A stretch of 64,000 bases of DNA from Methylophilales bacterium (GTDB lineage Bacteria; Pseudomonadota; Gammaproteobacteria; Burkholderiales; Methylophilaceae), in assembly GCA_019823025.1 (NCBI GenBank), contig CP081940.1, positions 372,001 to 436,000 on the forward strand, given 5' to 3'. The notes below the pieces were generated by a model. The model made no database searches and had not been told where the DNA came from. It was given only the letters and a program-made list of their open reading frames with translations. Shown here piece after piece: positions 29,589-39,286 of this stretch. Position numbers and translations under genes: made by a program. How positions within the stretch are numbered: position 1 is the stretch's first letter; every line of letters starts with the position of its first letter.

Positions 29589-31253
29589 TTACTCTCCTGC
29601 CTTTTTAGATGAAACCATCGAATCAATTGATTCTTGCTCTATTCTCTTAAGAAGATGCTTATAAGAATTAATTTTTAATACGTCATCTTCAATTAAATTA
29701 AAACTATTGAAAGATTCTTCGTCATAAAAAACTGCAATTTTTTCACAAAGATTAGGAATAATGGGTGTCAAAAATATTGAAAGTGATCTAAAGGATTTAA
29801 GGCAAACCGAACAAATCTCATGCAGAGACGAATTAGGCTTTAATTGCCCTTCCTCTTTTGCTAACTTCCAAGGCTCTGTTTTACTAATATACTCATTTAG
29901 CACTTCAATTAGCTGCATAATAAATTTTACTAATTTACTGAATTCTCGAGCTTCATAGTGTTCATCTACAACCTTTTTGGCGTCCTTAATTTTTTTTAAT
30001 ATCGCAAATCCCTCTTCAGATTTTATTAAGATCGATGGCATAAGCTCATGATTGAAGAATTTACCTACAAACCCTGATGTTCGGCTAGGAATGTTTATAA
30101 ATTTTCCAATTAAATCACTATTATTTTTAGCAACAAAGTCATCGAGATTTAAATCTAGGTCTTCCATTGAAGGATTCAATTTTGTAGCATAGTAATACCT
30201 TAAAAAATTTGGATCCTTTATATGCTCAAGATAGCTCCTAGCTGTTATGAAAGTGCCTCTGGACTTTGACATCTTCTCACCGTTAACCGTTAAAAATCCA
30301 TGCGTAAATATTTTAGTAGGCGTTCTATGGTTTGAGTAATTTAAAGTCGCTGGCCAAAAAAGAGCATGGAAATATAAAATATCCTTACCAATAAAATGAA
30401 TTAATTCTGTTGAGCTGCCTTTTTTCCAAAATTCATCGAACGACAAATTGTTCATTTCAGCAAATTTCTTAAAACTGGCCATATAACCTATCGGGGCATC
30501 TAGCCATACATAAAAATATTTACCAGGAGCATTGGGAATCTCAAATCCAAAATATGGCGCATCACGTGTTATATCCCAATCCTGAAGACCCATTTCAAAC
30601 CATTCCTTGAGCTTATTTACAGCTTCAGGTTGAAGGGTGTCATTTTCTATCCATCCCTTTAAAAATTCTGTACATTCAGAGAGCTTGAAAAAGTAGTGAA
30701 GCGTTTTCTTTTTAATGGGCTTTGTCCCTGAAAGAACTGAATATGGATTTATTAAGTCTGTTGGGCTATAAGTCGCCCCACATTTTTCACATGAATCCCC
30801 ATATTGATCCTCTGCCTTACATTTTGGACATACGCCCTTTATAAATCTATCAGGTAAAAATATTTTTTTTGCTTCATCAAAAAACTGATCAATATCCTTC
30901 GATAAAATCTTACCGTTATCATTTAATTCATTATAAATAGACTCGGACAACTCCTTATTTTCAATTGAATTCGTAGAATAAAAATGATCAAAATCCACAT
31001 TAAACTCTTTAAAATCCAAATCATGTTCTTGATGTACTTTCTTGACTAACTCTTCTGTTGAAATTTTTTCTTCTTCTGCTTTAAGCATTATTGGTGTGCC
31101 GTGCGTATCATCCGCACATATGTAATATGTTTCGTTGCCTGACATCTTTTGATAACGAACCCAAATATCAGTCTGGATATATTCCACCAAATGACCTAAG
31201 TGAATGCTGCCATTAGCATAAGGAAGAGCAGAAGTAACAAGAAGTTTACGCAT
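29589..31253 (-). CDS. metG: Methionyl-tRNA synthetase (short form)
   Basis: MetG charges tRNA-Met. The 554-residue protein has the HIGH-type motif in ANGSIHLGHLVEY and a zinc-binding insert with two knuckles (CPKC and CEKC, around residues 140-160). It has the KMSKS loop in GEKMSKSRG and the helical anticodon-binding domain. The C-terminal EMAP/Trbp111-like dimerisation domain of E. coli MetG (677 residues) is absent, as in monomeric forms. It is divergent from mrp/apbC, the common neighbour in proteobacteria. Confidence 0.97.
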   Translation of the reverse strand: MRKLLVTSALPYANGSIHLGHLVEYIQTDIWVRYQKMSGNETYYICADDTHGTPIMLKAEEEKISTEELVKKVHQEHDLDFKEFNVDFDHFYSTNSIENKELSESIYNELNDNGKILSKDIDQFFDEAKKIFLPDRFIKGVCPKCKAEDQYGDSCEKCGATYSPTDLINPYSVLSGTKPIKKKTLHYFFKLSECTEFLKGWIENDTLQPEAVNKLKEWFEMGLQDWDITRDAPYFGFEIPNAPGKYFYVWLDAPIGYMASFKKFAEMNNLSFDEFWKKGSSTELIHFIGKDILYFHALFWPATLNYSNHRTPTKIFTHGFLTVNGEKMSKSRGTFITARSYLEHIKDPNFLRYYYATKLNPSMEDLDLNLDDFVAKNNSDLIGKFINIPSRTSGFVGKFFNHELMPSILIKSEEGFAILKKIKDAKKVVDEHYEAREFSKLVKFIMQLIEVLNEYISKTEPWKLAKEEGQLKPNSSLHEICSVCLKSFRSLSIFLTPIIPNLCEKIAVFYDEESFNSFNLIEDDVLKINSYKHLLKRIEQESIDSMVSSKKAGE

Positions 31254-31339
31254 TAGATGGAAAAATTATTCTATAATCCTTTATTCTAGCAAACAAAATG
31301 CTAATGCACATTATAAAACCTTAGAAATGGAATCGTAAA

Positions 31340-32425
31340 ATGGAAATAGAAAAAAAAATAGAAGACTACATAAAAGCTATGAATTTTCCTATTTTAAATA
31401 AACAAATCATCACCGAAAAATCGATAAAAAAAATTGAATGTGAGGGAGGTCATGTGCAAATTGATCTGCAGTTAGGTTTTTATGCTAAAACTATAATCGA
31501 AGATTTTAAAAATATACTTCTTGAAGGTATAAAAGATTTCACAAAGAATGAAATAAATATAAATATATCTACTAAAGTTCAATCACATAAAGTACAAACA
31601 GGCGTAGAAACCTTATCAAATGTGAAAAATATCATCGCGATAGCTTCTGGAAAGGGTGGGGTTGGTAAATCAACGGCCACGGCAAACTTGGCGTTAGCCC
31701 TATCAGCTGAAGGGGCAAATGTAGGCATACTAGATGCTGATATTTATGGTCCAAGCCAGCCAACAATGTTTGGTATAAATCAAAAACCAAGTAGTTCTGA
31801 CGGTAAAACAATGGATCCCATAAAAGCTTACAATATTCAAATCATGTCTATTGGTTTTTTAGTTGACCAGGAAACACCCATGGTCTGGAGAGGGCCAATG
31901 GTTACATCAACACTTGAGCAATTATTAAGAGAAACAAAATGGAACAATCTTGATTATTTATTAATTGACCTTCCACCTGGGACTGGGGATATACAGCTTA
32001 CGTTGGCACAAAAAATTCCAGTAACTGGAGCAATTATTGTAACAACACCGCAAGATATATCTCTACTTGATGCTAGAAGGGGATTGAAAATGTTTGAAAA
32101 GGTGAATGTACCCATTCTTGGAATTATAGAGAATATGGCAATCCATATATGCTCTAAATGCAAAAATGAAGAGCATATATTTGGAAAAAATGGTGGGGCT
32201 AGGATGGGCAAAGATTACAATGTAGACCTTTTAGGCAGCCTTCCACTTGATATAAAAATAAGAGAAGACTTAGATAATGGAAAACCGACAGTCGTTGATG
32301 ATCATAACTCCCCTATTACAAAGATTTTTTCTGAAGTAGCAATGAAAATGGCCGCTAAAGTTTCAGATTATAGCGAAGATCATACAAGTAAATTTCCAAA
32401 AATCGTTATAGAAAAAAATACTTAG
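31340..32425 (+). CDS. apbC: Mrp/ApbC family Fe-S cluster carrier ATPase
   Basis: ApbC (Mrp) is a dimeric P-loop ATPase that carries and delivers iron-sulfur clusters. The 361-residue protein has an N-terminal MIP18-like domain (about residues 1-85). It then has the deviant Walker A ASGKGGVGKST near residue 104, LDADIYGPSQP, and LIDLPPGTGDIQLT. The cluster-ligating pair is CSKC near residue 272. Its last four bases overlap the end of the convergent pgl gene. Confidence 0.95.
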   Translation: MEIEKKIEDYIKAMNFPILNKQIITEKSIKKIECEGGHVQIDLQLGFYAKTIIEDFKNILLEGIKDFTKNEININISTKVQSHKVQTGVETLSNVKNIIAIASGKGGVGKSTATANLALALSAEGANVGILDADIYGPSQPTMFGINQKPSSSDGKTMDPIKAYNIQIMSIGFLVDQETPMVWRGPMVTSTLEQLLRETKWNNLDYLLIDLPPGTGDIQLTLAQKIPVTGAIIVTTPQDISLLDARRGLKMFEKVNVPILGIIENMAIHICSKCKNEEHIFGKNGGARMGKDYNVDLLGSLPLDIKIREDLDNGKPTVVDDHNSPITKIFSEVAMKMAAKVSDYSEDHTSKFPKIVIEKNT

Positions 32426-33099
32426 TTAACGTCCGAAATTAAAACAGTTAATTTTTTAAGCGCTGAAATCCTTGACGCTGGTATATTTTCTGACCTTTTA
32501 AATTCATCTAGTGCATTTTTTTTGTCTTTGCCCATCACTAAAAAAATTACAAAATTTGTCATACTTAATCTATGCGGCGTTAATGAAATTCTATTTTCAG
32601 GTTGTTTTGGTGCATTTGATATTGGGACAACTTGACTAATTTCATCAAATTTAGAATTAGGAAAGATGCTTGCTGTATGCCCATCCTCTCCTAATCCAAG
32701 GAGCACGAGGTCAAATACCATATCTGAATTTAATTTTTTTTCATAAGCGTCAGCCCCTTCATTCATTCCGAGTTCAGCAGGAATAATATTGATTTGGTTC
32801 TTTGGAATAGAGACTTTTGAAAAAAAGCTTTTTTCTACCATTAAACTGTTTCTATCTTTATCGTTAGAAGGGAGGCATCTTTCATCTCCAAAATAAATAT
32901 ACCAATTACTCCAATCACAATCTTTTTTTGATAAGGATTCATAGATTTTTTTTGGAGTATTTCCCCCTGCTAAAACAAGAGAAAAATGACCTTTCGCTCT
33001 AATTGCATCATTTGCATAATTTGCAATCATTTCTGTCGCTTTTAGCTCAAAATCTTTTTGACTTGCGCATAAAAGCCAATCGTTCTCATTCACAGACAT
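32422..33099 (-). CDS. pgl: 6-phosphogluconolactonase
   Basis: Pgl (DevB type) hydrolyses 6-phosphogluconolactone, the middle step between Zwf and Gnd. The 225 residues carry VLAGGNTPKKIYE, the IYFGDERCLPSNDKDRN segment, and LLGLGEDGHTASIFP with the catalytic His, all typical. It is transcribed away from gnd-zwf across a 124-base gap, so the three oxidative-branch enzymes form one divergent cluster. Confidence 0.95.
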   Translation of the reverse strand: MSVNENDWLLCASQKDFELKATEMIANYANDAIRAKGHFSLVLAGGNTPKKIYESLSKKDCDWSNWYIYFGDERCLPSNDKDRNSLMVEKSFFSKVSIPKNQINIIPAELGMNEGADAYEKKLNSDMVFDLVLLGLGEDGHTASIFPNSKFDEISQVVPISNAPKQPENRISLTPHRLSMTNFVIFLVMGKDKKNALDEFKRSENIPASRISALKKLTVLISDVN

Positions 33100-33145
33100 A
33101 ACTTTCCTAAGTTAAATTCAAAACTATCTTTTGAAAGGATTGGAG

Positions 33146-33151
33146 TATAAT
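33146..33151 (+). promoter_or_regulatory. Candidate -10 box of the gnd-zwf operon
   Basis: A perfect TATAAT lies in the pgl-gnd divergent gap, 72 bases before the gnd ATG. A TCAAA/TTTGA dyad (33119-33135) lies just upstream. No good -35 hexamer is found at 16-18 bases, so an activator or a long 5' leader may be involved. This call rests on the single hexamer. Confidence 0.35.
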
Positions 33152-33223
33152 GCCAATCTTTCTGAAAGAAAAAAATTAATCCAAAAGATTAACAAACTTT
33201 AAACCTACATCAAAGGGAAAAAA

Positions 33224-34138
33224 ATGAAAATTGCAATGCTTGGGCTTGGGAAAATGGGTGGAAATATGTCGGCAAGACTTATCAGAAATGGTATTTCAGT
33301 CGTAGGTTATGACAACAACCCAGAAATAATTAAAAAATTAGAGACTGATGAGAGCTTAATACCATCAACGTCAGTTAAGGATGCATTATCGAAGCTCGAG
33401 GGCCAAAAAATAGTTTGGATGATGTTGCCAGCTGGTGAAATTACAAAAAAACAAATTGCAGACCTTATTCCCCTCCTAAGTGAAGGTGACGTGATAGTTG
33501 ATGGTGGAAATTCAAACTTTAAACAAAGTATCAAGATGGGCAGGATGCTTGAAGAATATAATATTGGCTTTATGGACTGTGGTACTTCAGGTGGTGTCTG
33601 GGGTTTAGATAATGGATATTGCCTAATGGTCGGTGCTTCTTTAGAGGTTGCTAAATCTGTCGAACCTGTCTTAAGAGCATTAGCTCCAACACCACAGAAT
33701 GGATGGTTACATGTTGGACCTGTTGGGTCAGGTCATTTTACAAAGATGATCCATAATGGTATTGAGTATGGAATGATGGAGTCATTTGCTGAAGGACTTG
33801 AGCTTCTTAAGGGAAGAGAAGAGTTTGCAATCGATATTGCTAAAGTAACAGAGCTTTGGCGACACGGTTCAGTTGTACGTAGTTGGCTTTTAGATTTAAC
33901 AGCTGAAGCACTTCAGAGTGATCAAAACTTAGAGGAAATCGCTCCATTCGTTGCGGATTCTGGTGAAGGAAGATGGACAGCAGTTGAGGCTATTGAACAA
34001 GGAATACCTGCTCCAGTCCTCACACAGGCGCTTCAAGTAAGATTTAGAAGTCAGGAAAAATCAAAAGGTTACGGCTATAAAATACTCTCTATTATGCGAA
34101 ATGCATTTGGTGGCCATATAATGAAAAAAAGGGGTTAA
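33224..34138 (+). CDS. gnd: 6-phosphogluconate dehydrogenase, decarboxylating (short, GndA/YqeC-like type)
   Basis: Gnd oxidises 6-phosphogluconate to ribulose 5-phosphate and CO2. In RuMP-cycle methylotrophs this closes the dissimilatory cycle that burns formaldehyde. The 304-residue length marks the short class, often NAD-preferring, rather than the 470-residue NADP enzyme. Motifs are GLGKMGGNMSARL (Rossmann loop), DGGNSNFKQS, MDCGTSGGVWG, and HNGIEYGMMESFAEG. A GGGAAAAAA stretch precedes the ATG. zwf follows 7 bases downstream. The cofactor preference is inferred from class only. Confidence 0.95.
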   Translation: MKIAMLGLGKMGGNMSARLIRNGISVVGYDNNPEIIKKLETDESLIPSTSVKDALSKLEGQKIVWMMLPAGEITKKQIADLIPLLSEGDVIVDGGNSNFKQSIKMGRMLEEYNIGFMDCGTSGGVWGLDNGYCLMVGASLEVAKSVEPVLRALAPTPQNGWLHVGPVGSGHFTKMIHNGIEYGMMESFAEGLELLKGREEFAIDIAKVTELWRHGSVVRSWLLDLTAEALQSDQNLEEIAPFVADSGEGRWTAVEAIEQGIPAPVLTQALQVRFRSQEKSKGYGYKILSIMRNAFGGHIMKKRG

Positions 34139-34145
34139 TTTAGAG

Positions 34146-35564
34146 ATGATAGACAATTCTACGCTTGTTTTATTTGGTGCTAGAGGAAACTTAGCTAAAG
34201 TAAAATTGATACCGGGTCTTTTTCATCTCGATCAAGCAGGTAAACTACCTAAAAATATGAAAATATTATCTGTAGGAAGGCAAGAGGTCGATGAAAGTGA
34301 ATGGCGCTCTAATATCAAACAGATGCTTGATGAAAAATTTAAGTCTTATGATGAAAATGTTTATGAGCGATTTATAAAAAGAAATTATTATCATGCCAAC
34401 CTACCAGATGATCCAGAGGCATTTATTAAGTTTGCAAAAAGATTAGGAGAGAGAGATGTTTTCCCCCAAAATTTAGCATTCTTCTTATCTGTAAGACCCT
34501 CAGATTTTGCTCTCATCGTAAAACAGTTATCCGAAGTTGATTTACTCAACGAGTCAGAATATTGGAGAAGAGTCCTAATTGAAAAGCCATTTGGAACATG
34601 CCTTAAAAGTGCGATTGAGCTTCAAACTTCTATTGAAGACCATCTTAAGGAAGATCAAATATATAGGATAGATCATTACTTAGGAAAATTTTCACTGCAA
34701 AATATAATGACGACCCGTTTTGAAAATGGGGTTCTAGAGCCACTTTGGTCTAGTGAGCATATTGAACAAATTCAAATCACCAACCATGAGACCCTCGGTG
34801 TAGGTGATAGAACAGTTTTTTATGAAGCAACCGGTGCACTAAGAGATATGATACAAAGCCACCTGCTGCAAATGTTAGCACTCGTAACTATGGAAAAGCC
34901 AAATTCAATGAGCCCAGAAGATGTAAGACTTGAAAAAATAAAGCTACTAGAATCTATTGAGGCTATTCCACTTGATAGGATTAAAAATTTTGCTTTTCGT
35001 GGTCAATATGCAGCAGGTGAATTAAATGGTGAAAAAGTTAAAGGTTATTTAGACGAGGTAGAAAAACCAGATAGCGTTGTAGAAACATATGCAGCCATCA
35101 AATTATTTATTAATAATTCAAGATGGAATAAAGTCCCTATTTATCTTAGGACGGCAAAAAGACTATATGAAAATTCAACTTCAATTTCCGTTAAATTCAA
35201 TAATCATGAGAACTGGTTAACTATTAATATTCAACCAAATGAAAGTACTTCATTTGAGATAACTACCCTTCAACCTGGTCTTGATATGAATGAATTTAGA
35301 CAGACTGTGCTAATTGGAAATAATCGTATTGAAGGAGATGAAACCATTGATGCTTATGAAACATTGATGCTAGATCTATTAAGTGGAGACCAATCAAAAT
35401 TTTTGCATATTGATGAGGTAAAAGCTGCATGGAAGCTTGTTGATCCAATTATCGACTATTGGAGTAAAGATAAATCTAAACCTACGCAATACAAACCTGG
35501 AGAATTTGATCCAGAAGAATCAAAAGTTATTTTTGAGGATGAGGGTCAATTTTGGAAAAAATAA
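34146..35564 (+). CDS. zwf: Glucose-6-phosphate 1-dehydrogenase
   Basis: Zwf oxidises glucose 6-phosphate to the lactone, the entry to the oxidative branch. The 472-residue protein has the N-terminal FGARGNLAKVKLIP nucleotide-binding loop (the family usually reads GASGDLA). It also has LIEKPFG and the active-site signature RIDHYLGKFSLQN with the catalytic His. The change in the nucleotide loop (Arg and Asn where Ser and Asp are usual) may bear on NAD/NADP choice. It forms an operon with gnd. Confidence 0.96.
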   Translation: MIDNSTLVLFGARGNLAKVKLIPGLFHLDQAGKLPKNMKILSVGRQEVDESEWRSNIKQMLDEKFKSYDENVYERFIKRNYYHANLPDDPEAFIKFAKRLGERDVFPQNLAFFLSVRPSDFALIVKQLSEVDLLNESEYWRRVLIEKPFGTCLKSAIELQTSIEDHLKEDQIYRIDHYLGKFSLQNIMTTRFENGVLEPLWSSEHIEQIQITNHETLGVGDRTVFYEATGALRDMIQSHLLQMLALVTMEKPNSMSPEDVRLEKIKLLESIEAIPLDRIKNFAFRGQYAAGELNGEKVKGYLDEVEKPDSVVETYAAIKLFINNSRWNKVPIYLRTAKRLYENSTSISVKFNNHENWLTINIQPNESTSFEITTLQPGLDMNEFRQTVLIGNNRIEGDETIDAYETLMLDLLSGDQSKFLHIDEVKAAWKLVDPIIDYWSKDKSKPTQYKPGEFDPEESKVIFEDEGQFWKK

Positions 35565-35614
35565 AATTTTAACTTTCACATACACTATTTACGAATAAGT
35601 TTTTAGGAGAAAAC

Positions 35615-36181
35615 ATGGCAATTAAGTCTGATAAATGGATCCGTAAAATGGCTGAGCAAAAAGATATGATCAGTCCATTCGAACCCAAAATGGTGAGAGA
35701 TTTGGATGGGCAAAAAATTGTATCCTATGGGACATCAAGTTATGGCTATGATATTCGATGTGCACCTGAGTTTAGAGTATTCACAAATATCAATAGCACG
35801 ATAGTTGACCCAAAATCTTTTGATCCAAATTCATTTGTTGAGTTTAATGGTGACCATTGTATTATTCCTCCAAATTCATTTGCACTTGCGAGGACGGTTG
35901 AATTTTTTAAAATTCCTAGAAATATTCTTACAATATGCGTAGGTAAGTCAACATATGCAAGATGTGGAATTATCGTAAACGTTACGCCTTTTGAACCAGA
36001 ATGGGAGGGATATGTAACGCTGGAGTTTAGTAACACCACACCTCTACCTGCAAAAATTTATGCTGGAGAGGGTTGTGCTCAGGTTTTATTTTTTGAATCT
36101 GATGAGGTATGCGAAACATCATACAAAGACAGAGGTGGAAAATATCAGGGTCAAAGTGGAGTTACCTTACCAAAGATTTAA
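35615..36181 (+). CDS. dcd: dCTP deaminase
   Basis: Dcd deaminates dCTP to dUTP for thymidylate synthesis. The 188 residues match the family. Conserved segments are SYGYDIRC, the catalytic [10 protein letters not shown], and [11 protein letters not shown] with the essential Glu, followed by [11 protein letters not shown]. It has a clear ribosome-binding site (AGGAGAAAAC before the ATG). It lies next to the SpeD-family gene and near thyA, so dUMP supply and use are neighbours here. Confidence 0.97.
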   Translation: MAIKSDKWIRKMAEQKDMISPFEPKMVRDLDGQKIVSYGTSSYGYDIRCAPEFRVFTNINSTIVDPKSFDPNSFVEFNGDHCIIPPNSFALARTVEFFKIPRNILTICVGKSTYARCGIIVNVTPFEPEWEGYVTLEFSNTTPLPAKIYAGEGCAQVLFFESDEVCETSYKDRGGKYQGQSGVTLPKI

Positions 36182-36210
36182 AATTAAATTACTTAGGAGA
36201 CATAGTTAAA

Positions 36211-36570
36211 TTGGAATACTGGGGATATCATCTGATTTTAGATTGTAAAGGTGGTGATTTAGACAAAGTAAGGTCATCAAAAAATATTGATCAATTTGTA
36301 AGGGCATTAGTAAGCAAGATAGAAATGGTAGCCTGTGGTGAACCAAAAATAGAACATTTTGCAGCCGACAACCCTAATGCTGCAGGATTTAGCTTAGTTC
36401 AATTAATTGAAACGTCTTCTATCACAGGGCACTTTGTTGACTTGAACGGAGATAGTTATATTGATATATTCAGCTGCAAGTCTTTTGATATTGAAAAAGT
36501 TAAGGAAGTTGTTAAACAGTATTTCTCACCTAAACAAATAAAAGTCACTTATTTAACAAGGCAGGCTTAA
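36211..36570 (+). CDS. SpeD-family pyruvoyl decarboxylase (S-adenosylmethionine decarboxylase-like)
   Basis: The 119-residue product belongs to the short bacterial AdoMetDC (SpeD) fold, whose members cleave themselves to make a pyruvoyl cofactor. WGYHLILDCKGG marks the N-terminus, HFAADNPNAAG the middle, and FSCKSFD the donor cysteine region. At the processing site the usual Glu-Ser-His is Thr-Ser-Ser (LIETSSITGHF, Ser69 the presumed pyruvoyl precursor). The start is taken as TTG at 36211, 10 bases after AGGAGA; no ATG is available nearby. SpeD homologues that decarboxylate ornithine or arginine have been reported, so the substrate is open. No speE is seen in the window. Confidence 0.8.
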   Translation: MEYWGYHLILDCKGGDLDKVRSSKNIDQFVRALVSKIEMVACGEPKIEHFAADNPNAAGFSLVQLIETSSITGHFVDLNGDSYIDIFSCKSFDIEKVKEVVKQYFSPKQIKVTYLTRQA

Positions 36571-36572
36571 TC

Positions 36573-37055
36573 TCAAACTATTTTCTGATATTCTATAAAA
36601 GAAAACTTTAATCCCTCATTTGTCTCTGAATCTTTTTGAGTTAATATTTTCCATTCATTTTCATCAAAAGCTGGAAAAAATGCATCCCCTTTTATATTGT
36701 TATAGACTTTCGTAATATGCATATGTGTAGCGATAGGCATAGCTATTTTATAAATCTGCTCACCTCCGATTATAAAAATCTCATTTTCATTTTTTGTTCG
36801 ATGAATTGCTTCATCTAATGAATTCACAACCTCAACTCCCTCAATTTTCAGTGTTCTGTCTCTACTTATAACAATATTTCTTCTCTCTTTCAGTGGTTTT
36901 CCGATTGATTCAAAGGTTTTTCTACCCATAACCACACTATGATTTATTGTAATTTGCTTGAAGTTTTTGAGATCCTCAGATATATGCCATGGGAGAGCAT
37001 TTCTATAACCGATGACTAGATTTTCTGATGCAGCGACGATGATACTAATCTTCAT
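36573..37055 (-). CDS. folA: Dihydrofolate reductase
   Basis: FolA reduces dihydrofolate to tetrahydrofolate with NADPH. The product has about 160 residues and starts MKISIIVAASENLVIG. The core continues LPWHISEDLKNFK with the active-site acidic residue, VVMGRKTFESIG, and FIIGGEQIYK. The ATG at 37055 is preferred over an in-frame GTG at 37058 that overlaps the thyA stop. Co-transcription with thyA fits its role of regenerating the folate oxidised by ThyA. Confidence 0.96.
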   Translation of the reverse strand: MKISIIVAASENLVIGYRNALPWHISEDLKNFKQITINHSVVMGRKTFESIGKPLKERRNIVISRDRTLKIEGVEVVNSLDEAIHRTKNENEIFIIGGEQIYKIAMPIATHMHITKVYNNIKGDAFFPAFDENEWKILTQKDSETNEGLKFSFIEYQKIV

Positions 37056-37057
37056 CA

Positions 37058-37852
37058 CTAGACTGCGACAGGCGCCTTAATAAGAGGGTATGGATCATAA
37101 CCTTCCAAACTAAAGTCTTCATACTTAAAATCAAAAATATTCTTAACTGATGGGTTAATTTTTATTTGAGGCAGTTTTTTAGGTTTTCGACCTAACTGTT
37201 CATTTACCTGATCAATATGATTGGTATATATATGAGCATCGCCTAAGGTATGAATAAATTCACCACATTCCAAGTCACATACATGCGCTATCATTTGCGT
37301 AAGGAGTGCATAGGATGCAATATTGAAGGGGACACCAAGAAATATATCTGCGCTCCTTTGATAAAGTTGGCAAGAAAGTCTGCCATCCGCGACATAAAAT
37401 TGAAAGAAACAATGGCATGGTGGTAATTTCATCTTATTAATTTCGCCAACGTTCCAAGCTGAAACAATTAACCTTCTCGAATCAGGAGTTTTTTTAATTT
37501 GATTAATAAGATTAGATATTTGATCAATTTCCCTAGCTTCTGAGGTGAGCCAACTTCTCCACTGATGACCATATACTGGACCTAGATTACCATTTTCGTC
37601 TGCCCACTCATCCCAGATAGATACGCTATTATCCTTCAAAAATTTAATATTTGTATCGCCTGATAAAAACCATAAAAGTTCATAAATTACTGATTTTAAA
37701 TGTACTTTCTTTGTTGTCAGTAAGGGGAAGCCTTCATTTAAATTAAAACGCATCTGGTAACCAAAAACTGACATCGTCCCTGTTCCAGTCCGATCCTCTT
37801 TTTTTTGCCCATTTTGTTTTACATATTCTAGCAGCGTGAGGTATTGATTCAT
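37058..37852 (-). CDS. thyA: Thymidylate synthase
   Basis: ThyA methylates dUMP to dTMP using methylene-tetrahydrofolate. The 264 residues equal the E. coli length. Signature elements are the [16 protein letters not shown] opening, the catalytic cysteine in [31 protein letters not shown], and [10 protein letters not shown]. It lies just after thrC (1-base gap) and before folA. Confidence 0.98.
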   Translation of the reverse strand: MNQYLTLLEYVKQNGQKKEDRTGTGTMSVFGYQMRFNLNEGFPLLTTKKVHLKSVIYELLWFLSGDTNIKFLKDNSVSIWDEWADENGNLGPVYGHQWRSWLTSEAREIDQISNLINQIKKTPDSRRLIVSAWNVGEINKMKLPPCHCFFQFYVADGRLSCQLYQRSADIFLGVPFNIASYALLTQMIAHVCDLECGEFIHTLGDAHIYTNHIDQVNEQLGRKPKKLPQIKINPSVKNIFDFKYEDFSLEGYDPYPLIKAPVAV

Positions 37853-37853
37853 A

Positions 37854-39278
37854 CTAGCTATTATCGGTAATGCATTTCTTTACTGACTCAACGCTATTTT
37901 CAAAAACCTCATACCTTTGATCGAGTAATTCTAAATCTTTAAGGGTGTCCGGTCTCTTTGGGTAAACTCCAATCGCCTCAAAGACTGATTTTTCAAACTT
38001 AACAGGAAGCGCAGTCTCCAAAACAATCATTGGATAGATTGGCACTGAGTGATCCATAGCCGCCTTAACTCCATCGGCTGTATGTGTGTCAATTATCACT
38101 CCATAATCGTTATATATATTTCTAATAAAATCTATTCTATTGATATGTTTACTTGAGGAAGACACAAAGCCATAGTCTTTAATTTTCTGAAAGTCTTCTT
38201 CTTTTAATTTAAATGATTTTCCTCCGTCAATCTTCTTCCAGTGAGTATTTAAAATATTGGAGTCTCGGCCAAATAAATCGAAAATAAAACGCTCAAAATT
38301 TGAGGCTTTTGAAATGTCCATAGATGGGCTTGATGTTTGAAAGGTGTCATCAGAAGATCTAGGAGCATAATGTCCTGTGTTAAAAAATTCATCTAAAACA
38401 TCATTTTCATTGGTAGCAACAACTAAATGATTGATTGGTAAACCCATCATTCTTGCAATGTGCCCTGCACAAATATTTCCAAAGTTGCCTGTTGGGACAG
38501 TAAAATCAACTTTTTCACTGTTTTTACTGGTCACGTCAAAGTAACCCTTAAAATAATAAACAATTTGAGCGAGAATGCGCCCCCAGTTTATTGAGTTCAC
38601 TGCACCGATCTTATTTAAATTTTTGAATTCAAGGTCATTTGAGACAGCCTTTACGATATCTTGGCAATCATCAAAAACACCTTTAATCGCTATATTAAAA
38701 ATATTTTTATCTTGCAGGCTATACATTTGTGCTGACTGAAATGGACTCATTGTTCCATGCGGAGATAACATAAATACTTTAATCCCCTTTTTACCTTTCA
38801 TGGCATATTCTGCCGCTGGGCCCGTGTCCCCTGAGGTGGCCCCAAGTATGTTCAGGGTTTTTCCTTGCTTCCCTAAAACGTATTCGAAGATATGGCCCAA
38901 AAATTGCATTGCAATATCCTTAAATGCTAATGTAGGTCCATTCGATAATGAGAGTAAAAATAAGTTATTTTTTAATTGCAAGGTAGGTGTTATGTCCTCC
39001 GCCTTTTGCTCTTCTCGTGCATAAGAAAATATATCAGCGCTATAGGTCTTATTAACAATCATCCTGAGATCATTCGAAGGTATATCATCTATAAATCTTT
39101 CAAAAATATAAAAAGCTAAGTCCTGATAAGACATATCTCGCATATCATTTAGCTCGTCGTCTGTAAAATTAGGGTAATACTCAGGAAGGTATAATCCACC
39201 ATCAGGTGCAAGACCACCAAGCAATACCTCAGAAAAATTTAGTTTGGGAGATCCACCCCTTGTTGATATGTACTTCAT
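37854..39278 (-). CDS. thrC: Threonine synthase
   Basis: ThrC converts O-phosphohomoserine to threonine with PLP. The 474-residue protein opens with [15 protein letters not shown]. The PLP lysine is in [15 protein letters not shown], and [16 protein letters not shown] and [14 protein letters not shown] (phosphate binding) follow. It is the long class I bacterial and fungal form. Downstream of hom by 8 bases, it belongs to an alaA-hom-thrC run on the minus strand. Confidence 0.98.
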   Translation of the reverse strand: MKYISTRGGSPKLNFSEVLLGGLAPDGGLYLPEYYPNFTDDELNDMRDMSYQDLAFYIFERFIDDIPSNDLRMIVNKTYSADIFSYAREEQKAEDITPTLQLKNNLFLLSLSNGPTLAFKDIAMQFLGHIFEYVLGKQGKTLNILGATSGDTGPAAEYAMKGKKGIKVFMLSPHGTMSPFQSAQMYSLQDKNIFNIAIKGVFDDCQDIVKAVSNDLEFKNLNKIGAVNSINWGRILAQIVYYFKGYFDVTSKNSEKVDFTVPTGNFGNICAGHIARMMGLPINHLVVATNENDVLDEFFNTGHYAPRSSDDTFQTSSPSMDISKASNFERFIFDLFGRDSNILNTHWKKIDGGKSFKLKEEDFQKIKDYGFVSSSSKHINRIDFIRNIYNDYGVIIDTHTADGVKAAMDHSVPIYPMIVLETALPVKFEKSVFEAIGVYPKRPDTLKDLELLDQRYEVFENSVESVKKCITDNS

Positions 39279-39286
39279 TAAAGCTC

